From: Parasphingorhabdus marina DSM 22363
GTDB lineage: Bacteria > Pseudomonadota > Alphaproteobacteria > Sphingomonadales > Sphingomonadaceae
Reading direction: 5' to 3'
Assembly: GCF_900128895.1 (NCBI RefSeq)
Contig: NZ_FSQW01000001.1
Location: 372,001 to 436,000, forward strand
Length of the DNA stretch: 64,000 nucleotides
Both the position numbers and the translations under genes were made by a program. The notes under the pieces are model-generated. The model had not been told where the DNA came from. It saw nothing but the letters and a program-made list of their open reading frames with translations, and ran no database searches. Positions 27,085 through 34,716 of the stretch are shown here, one piece after another. The first letter of the stretch is position 1. Every line of letters starts with the position of its first letter.

Positions 27085-27272
27085 ATTCCGCTGTGCCTTA
27101 GCGACGATCCGCATTTTGCGCTACCTTTGCGCAAATTTCTGCGGAAAACGCTGATACTGGTTCATATTGGGACGGAACGGGTCTTTGCAAGGAACCTTTG
27201 CTTAACCAGTCCTAAGAGCCCGTGAACATCGCTTTTACGCAAGTTTATACCTTGGCTGCTAGACAGTGGTTC

Positions 27273-27587
27273 ATGGATATGAATTTCCCTCACAAGGATC
27301 TGGGTCTGGCGACGAAAGACGCCGAAGCCGATCTCGTCAGTGATCTTGAAACACTGATTGCATGTGCGGTCCGGCGACAGTCGGATTCGATCACCGCCCG
27401 GGCGCTGGCAACAGGATCTGATCCGGCAGTGGTGATCCGGACCGATGTCACGGAAGACCAGAGGGAAATGCGTATCCGGTTCTTTGCCGGTGAAAGCCAC
27501 AGGCAGGGTGCCAAAGAAGACGGGGACAGAATTTTCGCCACCGGTCACTTCAGACCTGACCTGGTGGACGGAGATTCGGCAGGGTGA
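27273..27587 (+). CDS. Hypothetical protein upstream of sciP
   Basis: A 104-residue acidic, soluble-looking protein with no signal peptide or membrane helix, and no family I recognise. A helical N-terminal half (AEADLVSDLETLIACAVRRQ) is followed by a strand-rich part (TDVTEDQREMRIRFFAGE). Codon use is like the neighbours, but no good ribosome site is seen; a GTG at 27222 is an alternative start. It precedes sciP by ~140 bp on the same strand. A degenerate CtrA-like sequence (TTAA-N7-TAAG) lies at 27202-27216. Confidence 0.5.
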   Translation: MDMNFPHKDLGLATKDAEADLVSDLETLIACAVRRQSDSITARALATGSDPAVVIRTDVTEDQREMRIRFFAGESHRQGAKEDGDRIFATGHFRPDLVDGDSAG

Positions 27588-27726
27588 AAAAGCGGTCACA
27601 ATTACGGAGGGGATAATTGTGAACAGGCTGTTTACCTTGGTAGTTTAGTAGATTGAAAAGCTCCGCGTCTAGGCTGCGTATCAGTCGGACAGAGAGCAAA
27701 TGCTGAAAGGCATGATTGAGGACAGT

Positions 27727-28026
27727 ATGATTGAGAACCAGAAGATTAAACCAGCACAAGTTGTCGGCCCGCTGGGCGAACCGCTGACGATTGACGACTT
27801 GCCGGCTGCGGGAACGACACGCTGGGTGGTCCGTCGCAAGGCCGAAGTGGTCGCCGCAGTGAATGGCGGACTGCTGACGGTAGATGAAGTCTGTGACCGC
27901 TATAATCTGTCCCTCGAAGAATTCGCGTCCTGGCAGCGTGCCGTCGACCGGTCTGGCATGCCCGGGCTGCGCGTCACGCGTATCCAGCATTATCGCGATC
28001 TCTACGAGCGCCAGCAGAAATACTAG
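27727..28026 (+). CDS. sciP: CtrA inhibitor SciP (DUF1153)
   Basis: A 99-residue DNA-binding protein. The DUF1153 core is nearly complete: GPLGEPLTIDDLPAAGTTRW, VVRRKAEVVAAVNGGLLTVD, and a helix-turn-helix with YNLSLEEFASWQRAVDRSG. In Caulobacter SciP binds CtrA and blocks recruitment of RNA polymerase at CtrA-activated promoters; this organism should therefore have the CtrA circuit. The ATG at 27727 has GAGG five bases before it; in-frame ATGs at 27700 and 27712 are alternatives. A strong terminator follows. Confidence 0.92.
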   Translation: MIENQKIKPAQVVGPLGEPLTIDDLPAAGTTRWVVRRKAEVVAAVNGGLLTVDEVCDRYNLSLEEFASWQRAVDRSGMPGLRVTRIQHYRDLYERQQKY

Positions 28027-28070
28027 GATATCGAAATCCGCAGTCTTTTGTGGATTCACAGAGTTTTCAG

Positions 28071-28101
28071 AGACCCCGGCTGATCCCCGGGGTCTTTTTT
28101 T
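28071..28101 (+). terminator. Intrinsic terminator after sciP
   Basis: AGACCCCGG (28071-28079) pairs perfectly with CCGGGGTCT (28087-28095) around a 7-base loop, followed by six further T residues. A textbook rho-independent terminator. Confidence 0.92.
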
Positions 28102-28184
28102 GTCTGGTTCCATGACCCGTTCCACTGTGCTAGTTGCACCAAATCGGGCATGGCAAACATGCCGTTTGAGAGTGGAGGAACTAC

Positions 28185-28460
28185 ATGATTACCTTTATCA
28201 TTGCCCTGGTCATGGGCGGAATTATCGGCTGGCTGGCCAGCATGGTGATGGGCCGTGATGCATCGATGGGGATTTTCGCGAATGTCATCGTCGGTTGTAT
28301 CGGGTCAATGCTCGGCGGCTGGCTGTTCAGCTTTTTTACCGGCGGCACCCAGAATTTGCGCGACGCGCCATTCAACCCGGTCACCCTGGCGGTCGCCTTT
28401 GGTGGTGCGGTCGTATTGCTCGGCATTGTCAATCTGATCAAGCGGGGAAAAATCCGCTAA
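28185..28460 (+). CDS. GlsB/YeaQ/YmgE-family membrane protein
   Basis: A 91-residue protein with three hydrophobic helices rich in Gly (MGGIIGWLASMVMGRDASMG, then GCIGSMLGGWLFSFF), the hallmark of the transglycosylase-associated/GlsB stress family. The molecular role is unknown; members are often induced by general stress. A strong GGAGGAA ribosome site precedes the ATG. It is flanked on both sides by intrinsic terminators, so it is a single-gene unit. Confidence 0.9.
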   Translation: MITFIIALVMGGIIGWLASMVMGRDASMGIFANVIVGCIGSMLGGWLFSFFTGGTQNLRDAPFNPVTLAVAFGGAVVLLGIVNLIKRGKIR

Positions 28461-28494
28461 AACCCGGCAATCGAAGCTGTTTGTCGAACAGCGG

Positions 28495-28523
28495 AAAAGG
28501 TCGGCAGAAAAGCCGGCCTTTTT
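28495..28523 (+). terminator. Intrinsic terminator after the GlsB-family gene
   Basis: AAAAGGTCGGC (28495-28505) pairs with GCCGGCCTTTT (28512-28522, one G-T wobble) around AGAAAA, with a short T-run at the end. The ~150 bp after it hold no gene I can support. Confidence 0.85.
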
Positions 28524-28674
28524 CTTTTGCGATATGCTTGGAACTGGCACGAAAACTGCTTCATTCATGAGGTGGAACCGCAAATTGTCCGGAAATTCAG
28601 CGTGCAAAAAATGATGAGGCTTGTCGTCGGTGATTTATTGATCTAATACAGCTGCCAGAAATATCGGGCAATCC

Positions 28675-28720
28675 CCGTGTTTTTATTGATTCCTGACTAT
28701 ATCGCCAGGCAAAAACACGG
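28675..28720. promoter_or_regulatory. Long inverted repeat in the leader of the RND operon
   Basis: CCGTGTTTTT (28675-28684) is perfectly complementary to AAAAACACGG (28711-28720), and CCTG/CAGG (28692-28695/28706-28709) adds an inner stem. It lies 25 bp before the adaptor start codon. It could be a leader hairpin or a pair of operator half-sites for an efflux repressor encoded elsewhere. Confidence 0.5.
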
Positions 28721-28745
28721 TAAGAGCCCAGCCAAGAGAACAAAC

Positions 28746-29933
28746 ATGAACTATGAATCATCCATCCCCAGCGAAGACATGACGGGTTCGACAATAGGCG
28801 AACCGGAAAATGCCGATCGCAACCGTCGGCTGCTGATAATAGCAGGCGTCGCCATTCTGGTCATCGCAGTCGGGCTCGGCCTCTGGTCCATGTTTGGAGG
28901 CAGCGCAGCCGAAACCGATGCCAGTGCGACACAGGCACCGGTCGTAACCGTGGCCGTGCCCGGCAAGAAATCTGTCGTCCGGACAATCAATGCGACCGGT
29001 ACGCTGGCTGCACGCCGCGAAATTCCGGTTGGAGTCGTCGGCGAAGGCGGTCGCGTGACCAATGTCTACGTGGACGCCGGAGACTGGGTCAGGCCTGGTC
29101 AGATCATGGCCAGCATCGACCGGTCCGTGCAGAGTCAGCAGGCCGCCGGTCTGGCGGCATCTGTTGGTGTTGCACGCGCCGATCTTGATCTTGCCCAGTC
29201 CAATCTCGACCGGGCAGCCAAACTGGTGGAACGCGGCTTTATCTCGAAAGCGGATATCGATCGCCTGACCGCGACTCGCGACGCGGCTGCAGCACGACTT
29301 CGTGTCGCCCAGGCGCAATTGAACGAAACCCAGGCACGAAACAGCCGGCTCAATATCGTCGCGCCAAAGGGCGGTTTTGTTCTGGAACGCAATGTGGAAC
29401 CCGGACAGACCGTCACGCAGGGCAGCGGCATGCTGTTCCGTCTCGCCCAGAATGGCGAAATGGAATTGCAGGCACAACTCGGCGAGTCGGATCTGGCCAA
29501 TGTCAGTGTCGGAACGGCAACCGAGGTGACCCCGGTCGGGACCAGCAAGGTTCTTGAAGGCCAGATCTGGCAGGTTTCGCCGGTTATTGATCCGCAATCG
29601 CGTCAGGGCACGGCTCGGATTTCCCTGGGCTATGACCCCGCTCTCCGGCCGGGCGGCTTTGCCAGTGCCCGTATTCGCAGCGGGTCCGGCGAAGCAGCTG
29701 TTTTACCGGAATCTGCCGTCCTGAACGACAGCAACGGTGCATTTGTCTATATTGTCGGCACAGACAACAAAGCAGAACGCCGGGATGTCGAAGTCGGTTC
29801 GGTTTCCAGTGCAGGCCTGTCCATCACTTCCGGACTGAACGGAACCGAACGCGTGGTATTGCGCGCCGGTGGCTTCCTGAGTCCTGGCGAAACGATCACA
29901 CCCAAGCTGCAAGAGGAAAGCGCCAGCAATTGA
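28746..29933 (+). CDS. RND efflux periplasmic adaptor (membrane fusion protein)
   Basis: A 395-residue HlyD/AcrA-type adaptor. One N-terminal membrane helix (~29-48), then a barrel-sandwich half (GTLAARREIPVGVVGEGGRV), an alpha hairpin (~110-180), the lipoyl return segment GGFVLERNVEPGQTVTQGSG, and the beta-barrel/membrane-proximal domains to the end. It bridges the permease below to an outer-membrane channel; no TolC-like gene is present here. The start at 28746 has AAGAGAAC ahead. The permease gene follows after 44 bp. Confidence 0.93.
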   Translation: MNYESSIPSEDMTGSTIGEPENADRNRRLLIIAGVAILVIAVGLGLWSMFGGSAAETDASATQAPVVTVAVPGKKSVVRTINATGTLAARREIPVGVVGEGGRVTNVYVDAGDWVRPGQIMASIDRSVQSQQAAGLAASVGVARADLDLAQSNLDRAAKLVERGFISKADIDRLTATRDAAAARLRVAQAQLNETQARNSRLNIVAPKGGFVLERNVEPGQTVTQGSGMLFRLAQNGEMELQAQLGESDLANVSVGTATEVTPVGTSKVLEGQIWQVSPVIDPQSRQGTARISLGYDPALRPGGFASARIRSGSGEAAVLPESAVLNDSNGAFVYIVGTDNKAERRDVEVGSVSSAGLSITSGLNGTERVVLRAGGFLSPGETITPKLQEESASN

Positions 29934-29977
29934 CCGGTTTCGGGTCAGTTCGCGATTGATTACATGAGGCAATATCC

Positions 29978-32900
29978 ATGAACCTTCGCAATATTTCTGC
30001 CTGGTCAACCCGCAATCCGGTTGTGCCGCTGGTTCTGTTCGCCGGCCTGCTTTTTGCCGGTATATTGAGCTTCAACCGCATGGATGTGGTGAACAACCCG
30101 GATGTGGAATTCCCGGCCGTGCGCGTGACCATTGCCCAGCCGGGTGCGGCACCGACCGAGATCGAGAACCAGATCACGCAGCGGATCGAAGCCGCGGTGC
30201 GCGCAATCAGCGGCGTCAAGAATATCAGTTCGACGGCCAGCGAGGGCAGCAGCCGGACCTTTGTCGAATTCGAGATTGGCGAGGATCCCAATGTCGCTGT
30301 GAACGAAGTCAAGAATGCGGTTGACCAGGCCAGAGGTTCGCTGCCCGACGGCATTCTTGAGCCACAGATCGCCAAGGTTGACGTCGCGGGCGGCCCGATC
30401 GCCTATTTTGCAGTCAAGGCCGACGACATGACGGTCGAGCAGCTCAGCTGGTTTGTCGATGACACGGTGGCCAAACGGTTGCTGACCGTCAACGGCATGG
30501 CCGAGGTAGACCGGTTCGGCGGTGTCGACCGCGAAATCCGGGTCATCCTGCGCCCGGACCGGATGCAGGCCCTGGGAGTGACCGCCAACGAAATCAACCG
30601 CACCCTGCGTCAGGTGAACGTCAACGCCGCGGGCGGGCGGGCCGAGGTCGGTGGCACGCGCCAGTCGGTGCGGGTACTCGGCAATGCCGATGATGCTTAT
30701 GAGCTTTCCCAGACACAGATTTCGCTGCGCAATGGCCAGACAATCAAGCTGGCCGATGTTGCCGATGTCAGCGACTCATTCGGCGAACGCAGCTCGATCA
30801 GCAAGGTCCGGGGCGTCGAGGTCGTGAACTTCTCGATGACGCGCGCGCGCAATTCGTCCGACGTCACGATCTATGACGAAGCGGTCGAGATCATGGACAA
30901 GATCGAGAAAGAAAATCCGGGCATCGAATTCATCCAGCTGGGTACGAGCGTCGATTACACCAAGAACCAGTATAAAAGCTCGATGCTGGCGATGATCGAG
31001 GGTGCGCTGCTGGCGGTGGTGGTCGTGTTCCTTTTCCTGCGCGACTGGCGCGCCACGGTGATTTCCGCAATTGCCATCCCGCTGTCAGCGATTCCGACCT
31101 TCTGGTTCATGGACTTGCTTGGGTTCAACCTCAATTTCCTGTCGCTACTGGCCCTGGGGCTTGTCGCGGGCGTGCTGGTCGATGACGCGATTGTGGAGAT
31201 CGAGAATATCGTCCGGCATATGCGTATGGGAAAATCCGCCTATCAGGCATCGATTGATGCGGCCGACGAAATCGGTCTCGCCGTGGTTGCAACCTCTTTC
31301 TGTATTGTCGCAGTGTTCCTGCCGGTTGGCCTGATGCCAGGCATCTCCGGTCAGTTTTTCAAGAATTTCGGGATCACGGTTGTGATTTCGGTGCTGATGA
31401 GTCTTGCCGTCGCCCGCATGATAACGCCCATGGTCGCGGCCTATTTTCTCGAGGCCAAGGGACATGCCGAACATGGCGAAGGCAAGTGGATGGATCGCTA
31501 CCTCAAGCTGCTGGACTGGTCGCTGGACCGGTCGGATGCCGAGAAATATCGCGAACAGCTGACACCGGCGAAAGCCGCTTGGTGGCAATATCTCCTGGGC
31601 ATGGTCGTGTTCACGCTGATCGTAGCGATATTCTGCGGCGTGGCTGTGTTTGTCGGAATGCAATTCTATTCCCTCGTGATCGAGTGGGTGCCGAGCGAGT
31701 TTTTCGTAGCGATGGTCGCGATGGTCATCGGACTTGGCGTCGCACTCGTTTTCGCTGGCGTGCTGACCTATGGCATCCGGCTGCTGGTCAACGCCTTTGG
31801 CGGACAGTTTGCAGCCTGGTATGCCTATCGTACCGGCCGATTCCGGGCTCGCACCCATGACCACAGAATCTGGGTTCTGGCGATCGGATTGCTGTCGTTC
31901 ATCGTCACCGTAATCCTGTTCGCCATCACACCAGCCCAGTTCCAGCCGACGATCAATGAAGACAGCAGCCGCGTCCAGATCGAGGTGGTGCCCGGCACCA
32001 CTCTGGAGCAAACCGAAAAGATCGCTGATCAGGTTTCCGAGCTGATGTATGCCCAGCCGGAAGTCGAGCGTGCGCTAACGCGTGTTCGCGAGACCAATGC
32101 CACCGTGTTCGTCAACTACAAGGACGAACGCGACAAGACATCGATCCAGTTCGAACAGAGTATGCTGCCGGAATTGCAGAAAATTCCCGATGCCCGAATC
32201 TCCTTCCAGTCCCAAAGCGGGGGTGGCGGAACCGGTCGAGACATTTCGATAATGCTCACCGGTTCGGATCCGGTTCTGCTCGACGGCACCGCCGCCCGGC
32301 TTGTTGAGGAAATGAAGGCAATTGATCTGGTTCGCGCGCCGCGTATCGCAGCCGATCTCAGCCGGCCCGAGATCATTATCACGCCCTATATGGACCTGGC
32401 TTCCAAGCTGGGTGTCACCACGGCGTCCCTGAGTCAGACCATTCGCATCGCGACACTGGGCGAAATCGATCAGAATGCTGCGAAATTCTCGTTGTCGGAT
32501 CGCCAGATCCCCATCCGGGTCATGTTGCCGGAAGAGTCGCGCACGGATCTGACGACACTGGAAAATCTGCCGATCCCGATCGCCTCCGGCGGTACGGTCC
32601 CGCTCAGCCGGGTCGCCAAGGTCAGCTTCGGATCCGGTCCCACTGCGATTCAGCGCTATAACCAGAATCGCCGGACATTTGTCGGTGCGGACCTGGCGCC
32701 CGGCGTCGTCAAGAGCGATGCGATGCAGGCGATTTTTGATACGGAAGTGATGAAAGATCTGCCCACCGGCGTTTCCAACGAAGCCTTCGGCGAAGACGAA
32801 TGGCAGCAGGAACTGGCGGTCAATTTCGTCATCGCACTTATCGCGGGGGTACTGCTGGTATTTGCTACGCTGGTGCTACTTTACAAGCGTCTCATGTCGC

Positions 32901-33412
32901 CGCTGGTGAACATGGGTTCTCTGGCTCTCGCACCGCTCGGCGGGATTCTGCTGGTCTGGGCCTTCGGTCAGCCAGTCTCGATGCCCGTGCTGATCGGCGT
33001 CCTGATGCTGCTCGGCATCGTCAGTAAAAACTCGATCCTGCTGATCGACTTTGCAATCGAGGAAATGCAGAAAGGTGTTCCCAAGTTCCAGGCGATCATG
33101 GATGCCGGGCACAAGCGTGCGCAGCCGATCGTCATGACGACAGTGGCAATGACGGCCGGAATGGTCCCCACCGCAATGGCGGGAGTTGTCGGATCCGGCG
33201 ATGGCGCGTGGCGCGCACCCATGGGTACGGTGGTGATCGGCGGTCTGATCGTGTCCACGGTTCTGACCCTGGTCATCGTGCCGGCGGGCTTCAGCCTCGC
33301 GGATGGTTTTGAGCGGCGCGCGGGCCCATGGCTGCGCAAGAGAATGCTAACCTACAAGCCGGGTGACGACCGGCATGATCGCCCAGATGGCGAGGTCCAG
33401 CCAGCCGAGTGA
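29978..33412 (+). CDS. RND efflux permease (AcrB/HAE1-like) with an extra membrane insert
   Basis: A 1144-residue proton-driven RND pump, ~100 residues longer than AcrB. The first membrane block contains the proton-relay GVLVDDAIVEIENI; the second has VLMLLGIVSKNSILLIDFA. After YLKLLDWSLDR (residue ~515) the usual continuation into helix 7 is interrupted by ~105 residues holding two further strong hydrophobic segments, resuming at HDHRIWVLAIG (~628). It pairs with the adaptor upstream and overlaps the DUF445 gene by 4 bp. Substrates unknown. Confidence 0.94.
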   Translation: MNLRNISAWSTRNPVVPLVLFAGLLFAGILSFNRMDVVNNPDVEFPAVRVTIAQPGAAPTEIENQITQRIEAAVRAISGVKNISSTASEGSSRTFVEFEIGEDPNVAVNEVKNAVDQARGSLPDGILEPQIAKVDVAGGPIAYFAVKADDMTVEQLSWFVDDTVAKRLLTVNGMAEVDRFGGVDREIRVILRPDRMQALGVTANEINRTLRQVNVNAAGGRAEVGGTRQSVRVLGNADDAYELSQTQISLRNGQTIKLADVADVSDSFGERSSISKVRGVEVVNFSMTRARNSSDVTIYDEAVEIMDKIEKENPGIEFIQLGTSVDYTKNQYKSSMLAMIEGALLAVVVVFLFLRDWRATVISAIAIPLSAIPTFWFMDLLGFNLNFLSLLALGLVAGVLVDDAIVEIENIVRHMRMGKSAYQASIDAADEIGLAVVATSFCIVAVFLPVGLMPGISGQFFKNFGITVVISVLMSLAVARMITPMVAAYFLEAKGHAEHGEGKWMDRYLKLLDWSLDRSDAEKYREQLTPAKAAWWQYLLGMVVFTLIVAIFCGVAVFVGMQFYSLVIEWVPSEFFVAMVAMVIGLGVALVFAGVLTYGIRLLVNAFGGQFAAWYAYRTGRFRARTHDHRIWVLAIGLLSFIVTVILFAITPAQFQPTINEDSSRVQIEVVPGTTLEQTEKIADQVSELMYAQPEVERALTRVRETNATVFVNYKDERDKTSIQFEQSMLPELQKIPDARISFQSQSGGGGTGRDISIMLTGSDPVLLDGTAARLVEEMKAIDLVRAPRIAADLSRPEIIITPYMDLASKLGVTTASLSQTIRIATLGEIDQNAAKFSLSDRQIPIRVMLPEESRTDLTTLENLPIPIASGGTVPLSRVAKVSFGSGPTAIQRYNQNRRTFVGADLAPGVVKSDAMQAIFDTEVMKDLPTGVSNEAFGEDEWQQELAVNFVIALIAGVLLVFATLVLLYKRLMSPLVNMGSLALAPLGGILLVWAFGQPVSMPVLIGVLMLLGIVSKNSILLIDFAIEEMQKGVPKFQAIMDAGHKRAQPIVMTTVAMTAGMVPTAMAGVVGSGDGAWRAPMGTVVIGGLIVSTVLTLVIVPAGFSLADGFERRAGPWLRKRMLTYKPGDDRHDRPDGEVQPAE

Positions 33413-34701
33413 AGCCGTTATCATCGACATTGGCGCCCGGTAACGGCGGCGCTGCAGGCCAGACCGGTCTGGAAACGAACAATGCCGGTCGCGACATGAA
33501 AATCATCGCGACCGGGTTGCTCGTCCTGATGGCGATTGTCTATTTCACGTCCAAATCCTACGAGGAGGTCCATCCGGCTCTGGGCTTTGTCCGGGCCTTT
33601 GCCGAGGCCGCCATGGTCGGCGGACTGGCCGACTGGTTCGCGGTCACCGCCCTGTTCCGGCACCCGATGGGCATTCCGATTCCCCATACGGCGATCATCC
33701 CTCGCAACAAGGACCGGATCGGCAATACGCTGGCCAATTTTCTGAAAAGCAATTTCCTGATCACCCGGATTGTCGCCCAGCGCATGCACGGCGTTGACCT
33801 GGCTGGCGGTGTCGGACGCTTCCTGAAATCGCCGAGCGGCGGCGAAGGGCGCCTCAAAATGGGGGCATCGCGGCTGATCGGCGATATTATCGCCTCGCTC
33901 GACCAGGACCGTCTTGGCAGCATGTTCAAGGGCGCGGTCAAGTCCCAGGCACGAGATCTTGATCTGGCCACGCCGCTGGGTCAGATTCTCGAAGTCGTGA
34001 TGAAGGAAAACCGGCACGGTCCGCTGATCGATTCCACGATCAAATGGGCCTACCGGACGCTTGATGCCAACGAATATGTGATCCGGGCTATTGTGTTCGA
34101 CCGCGCCAATACCGTGATGCGCTGGACCGGGCTGGACGACCGGCTGGCCAACGAAGTTGTGGATGGCCTTTACAAATTGCTGGCGGACATGGCTTCCGAT
34201 CCGGAGCATCCGGTCCGCACCAAGTCCGAAGAAGCGCTTGCCCAGCTTGCCGTCGAACTGAAGACCGATCCGGCATTGCGGGAGCGGATCGAGCAGTGGA
34301 AGCTGGAGATGATCGAGAATCCGGCCATAGCCGACTGGATTGACGGAATCTGGGAAAATGGTCGCAATGCCCTGCTCAAGGCGTCACGCGACCCCGATGC
34401 CGCCATGGCCGGCCATTTCGGCGATGCGCTGATGCAACTGGGCAGCAGCCTGCAAAAGGACCCGATCCTCAATCGCCAGCTCAATCGCTTTGCCCGGCGC
34501 GCTGTGGCCGGCGTGGTGGCGAGCTATGGTGACAATATCGTCAAGCTGGTGTCGGAAACGATCCATGGCTGGGATGCCCAGACGATCACCGATCGGGTCG
34601 AAAATGCGGTTGGCCGGGATCTCCAGTATATCCGGGTAAACGGCACGCTGGTCGGCGGCCTGGTCGGTGTTTCGCTGCACACGCTCGGCTACTGGATCTG
34701 A
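33409..34701 (+). CDS. DUF445 membrane-associated protein
   Basis: A 430-residue DUF445 protein. After ~30 variable residues comes a membrane helix (IIATGLLVLMAIVYF), then the hallmark AFAEAAMVGGLADWFAVTALFRHPMG and IPRNKDRIGNTLANFL. A long helical middle follows, and a final hydrophobic segment (GTLVGGLVGVSLHTLGYWI) closes the protein. The function is unknown. The GTG start sits within the stop of the RND permease (GTGA), suggesting translational coupling to an efflux gene. Confidence 0.9.
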   Translation: MKPLSSTLAPGNGGAAGQTGLETNNAGRDMKIIATGLLVLMAIVYFTSKSYEEVHPALGFVRAFAEAAMVGGLADWFAVTALFRHPMGIPIPHTAIIPRNKDRIGNTLANFLKSNFLITRIVAQRMHGVDLAGGVGRFLKSPSGGEGRLKMGASRLIGDIIASLDQDRLGSMFKGAVKSQARDLDLATPLGQILEVVMKENRHGPLIDSTIKWAYRTLDANEYVIRAIVFDRANTVMRWTGLDDRLANEVVDGLYKLLADMASDPEHPVRTKSEEALAQLAVELKTDPALRERIEQWKLEMIENPAIADWIDGIWENGRNALLKASRDPDAAMAGHFGDALMQLGSSLQKDPILNRQLNRFARRAVAGVVASYGDNIVKLVSETIHGWDAQTITDRVENAVGRDLQYIRVNGTLVGGLVGVSLHTLGYWI

Positions 34702-34716
34702 ATTCTACAACCCCCG

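Noticed and set aside
27202-27216. CtrA-like site TTAA-N7-TAAG before the small gene upstream of sciP
   Set aside because: The second half-site is wrong (TAAG for TTAA). It is not strong enough to list as a regulatory site, unlike the perfect box at 4834.
27162-27599. Open frame on the minus strand opposite the small gene upstream of sciP
   Set aside because: The composition looks random and there is no ribosome site; the plus-strand frame has neighbour-like codon use, so it was kept instead, with modest confidence.
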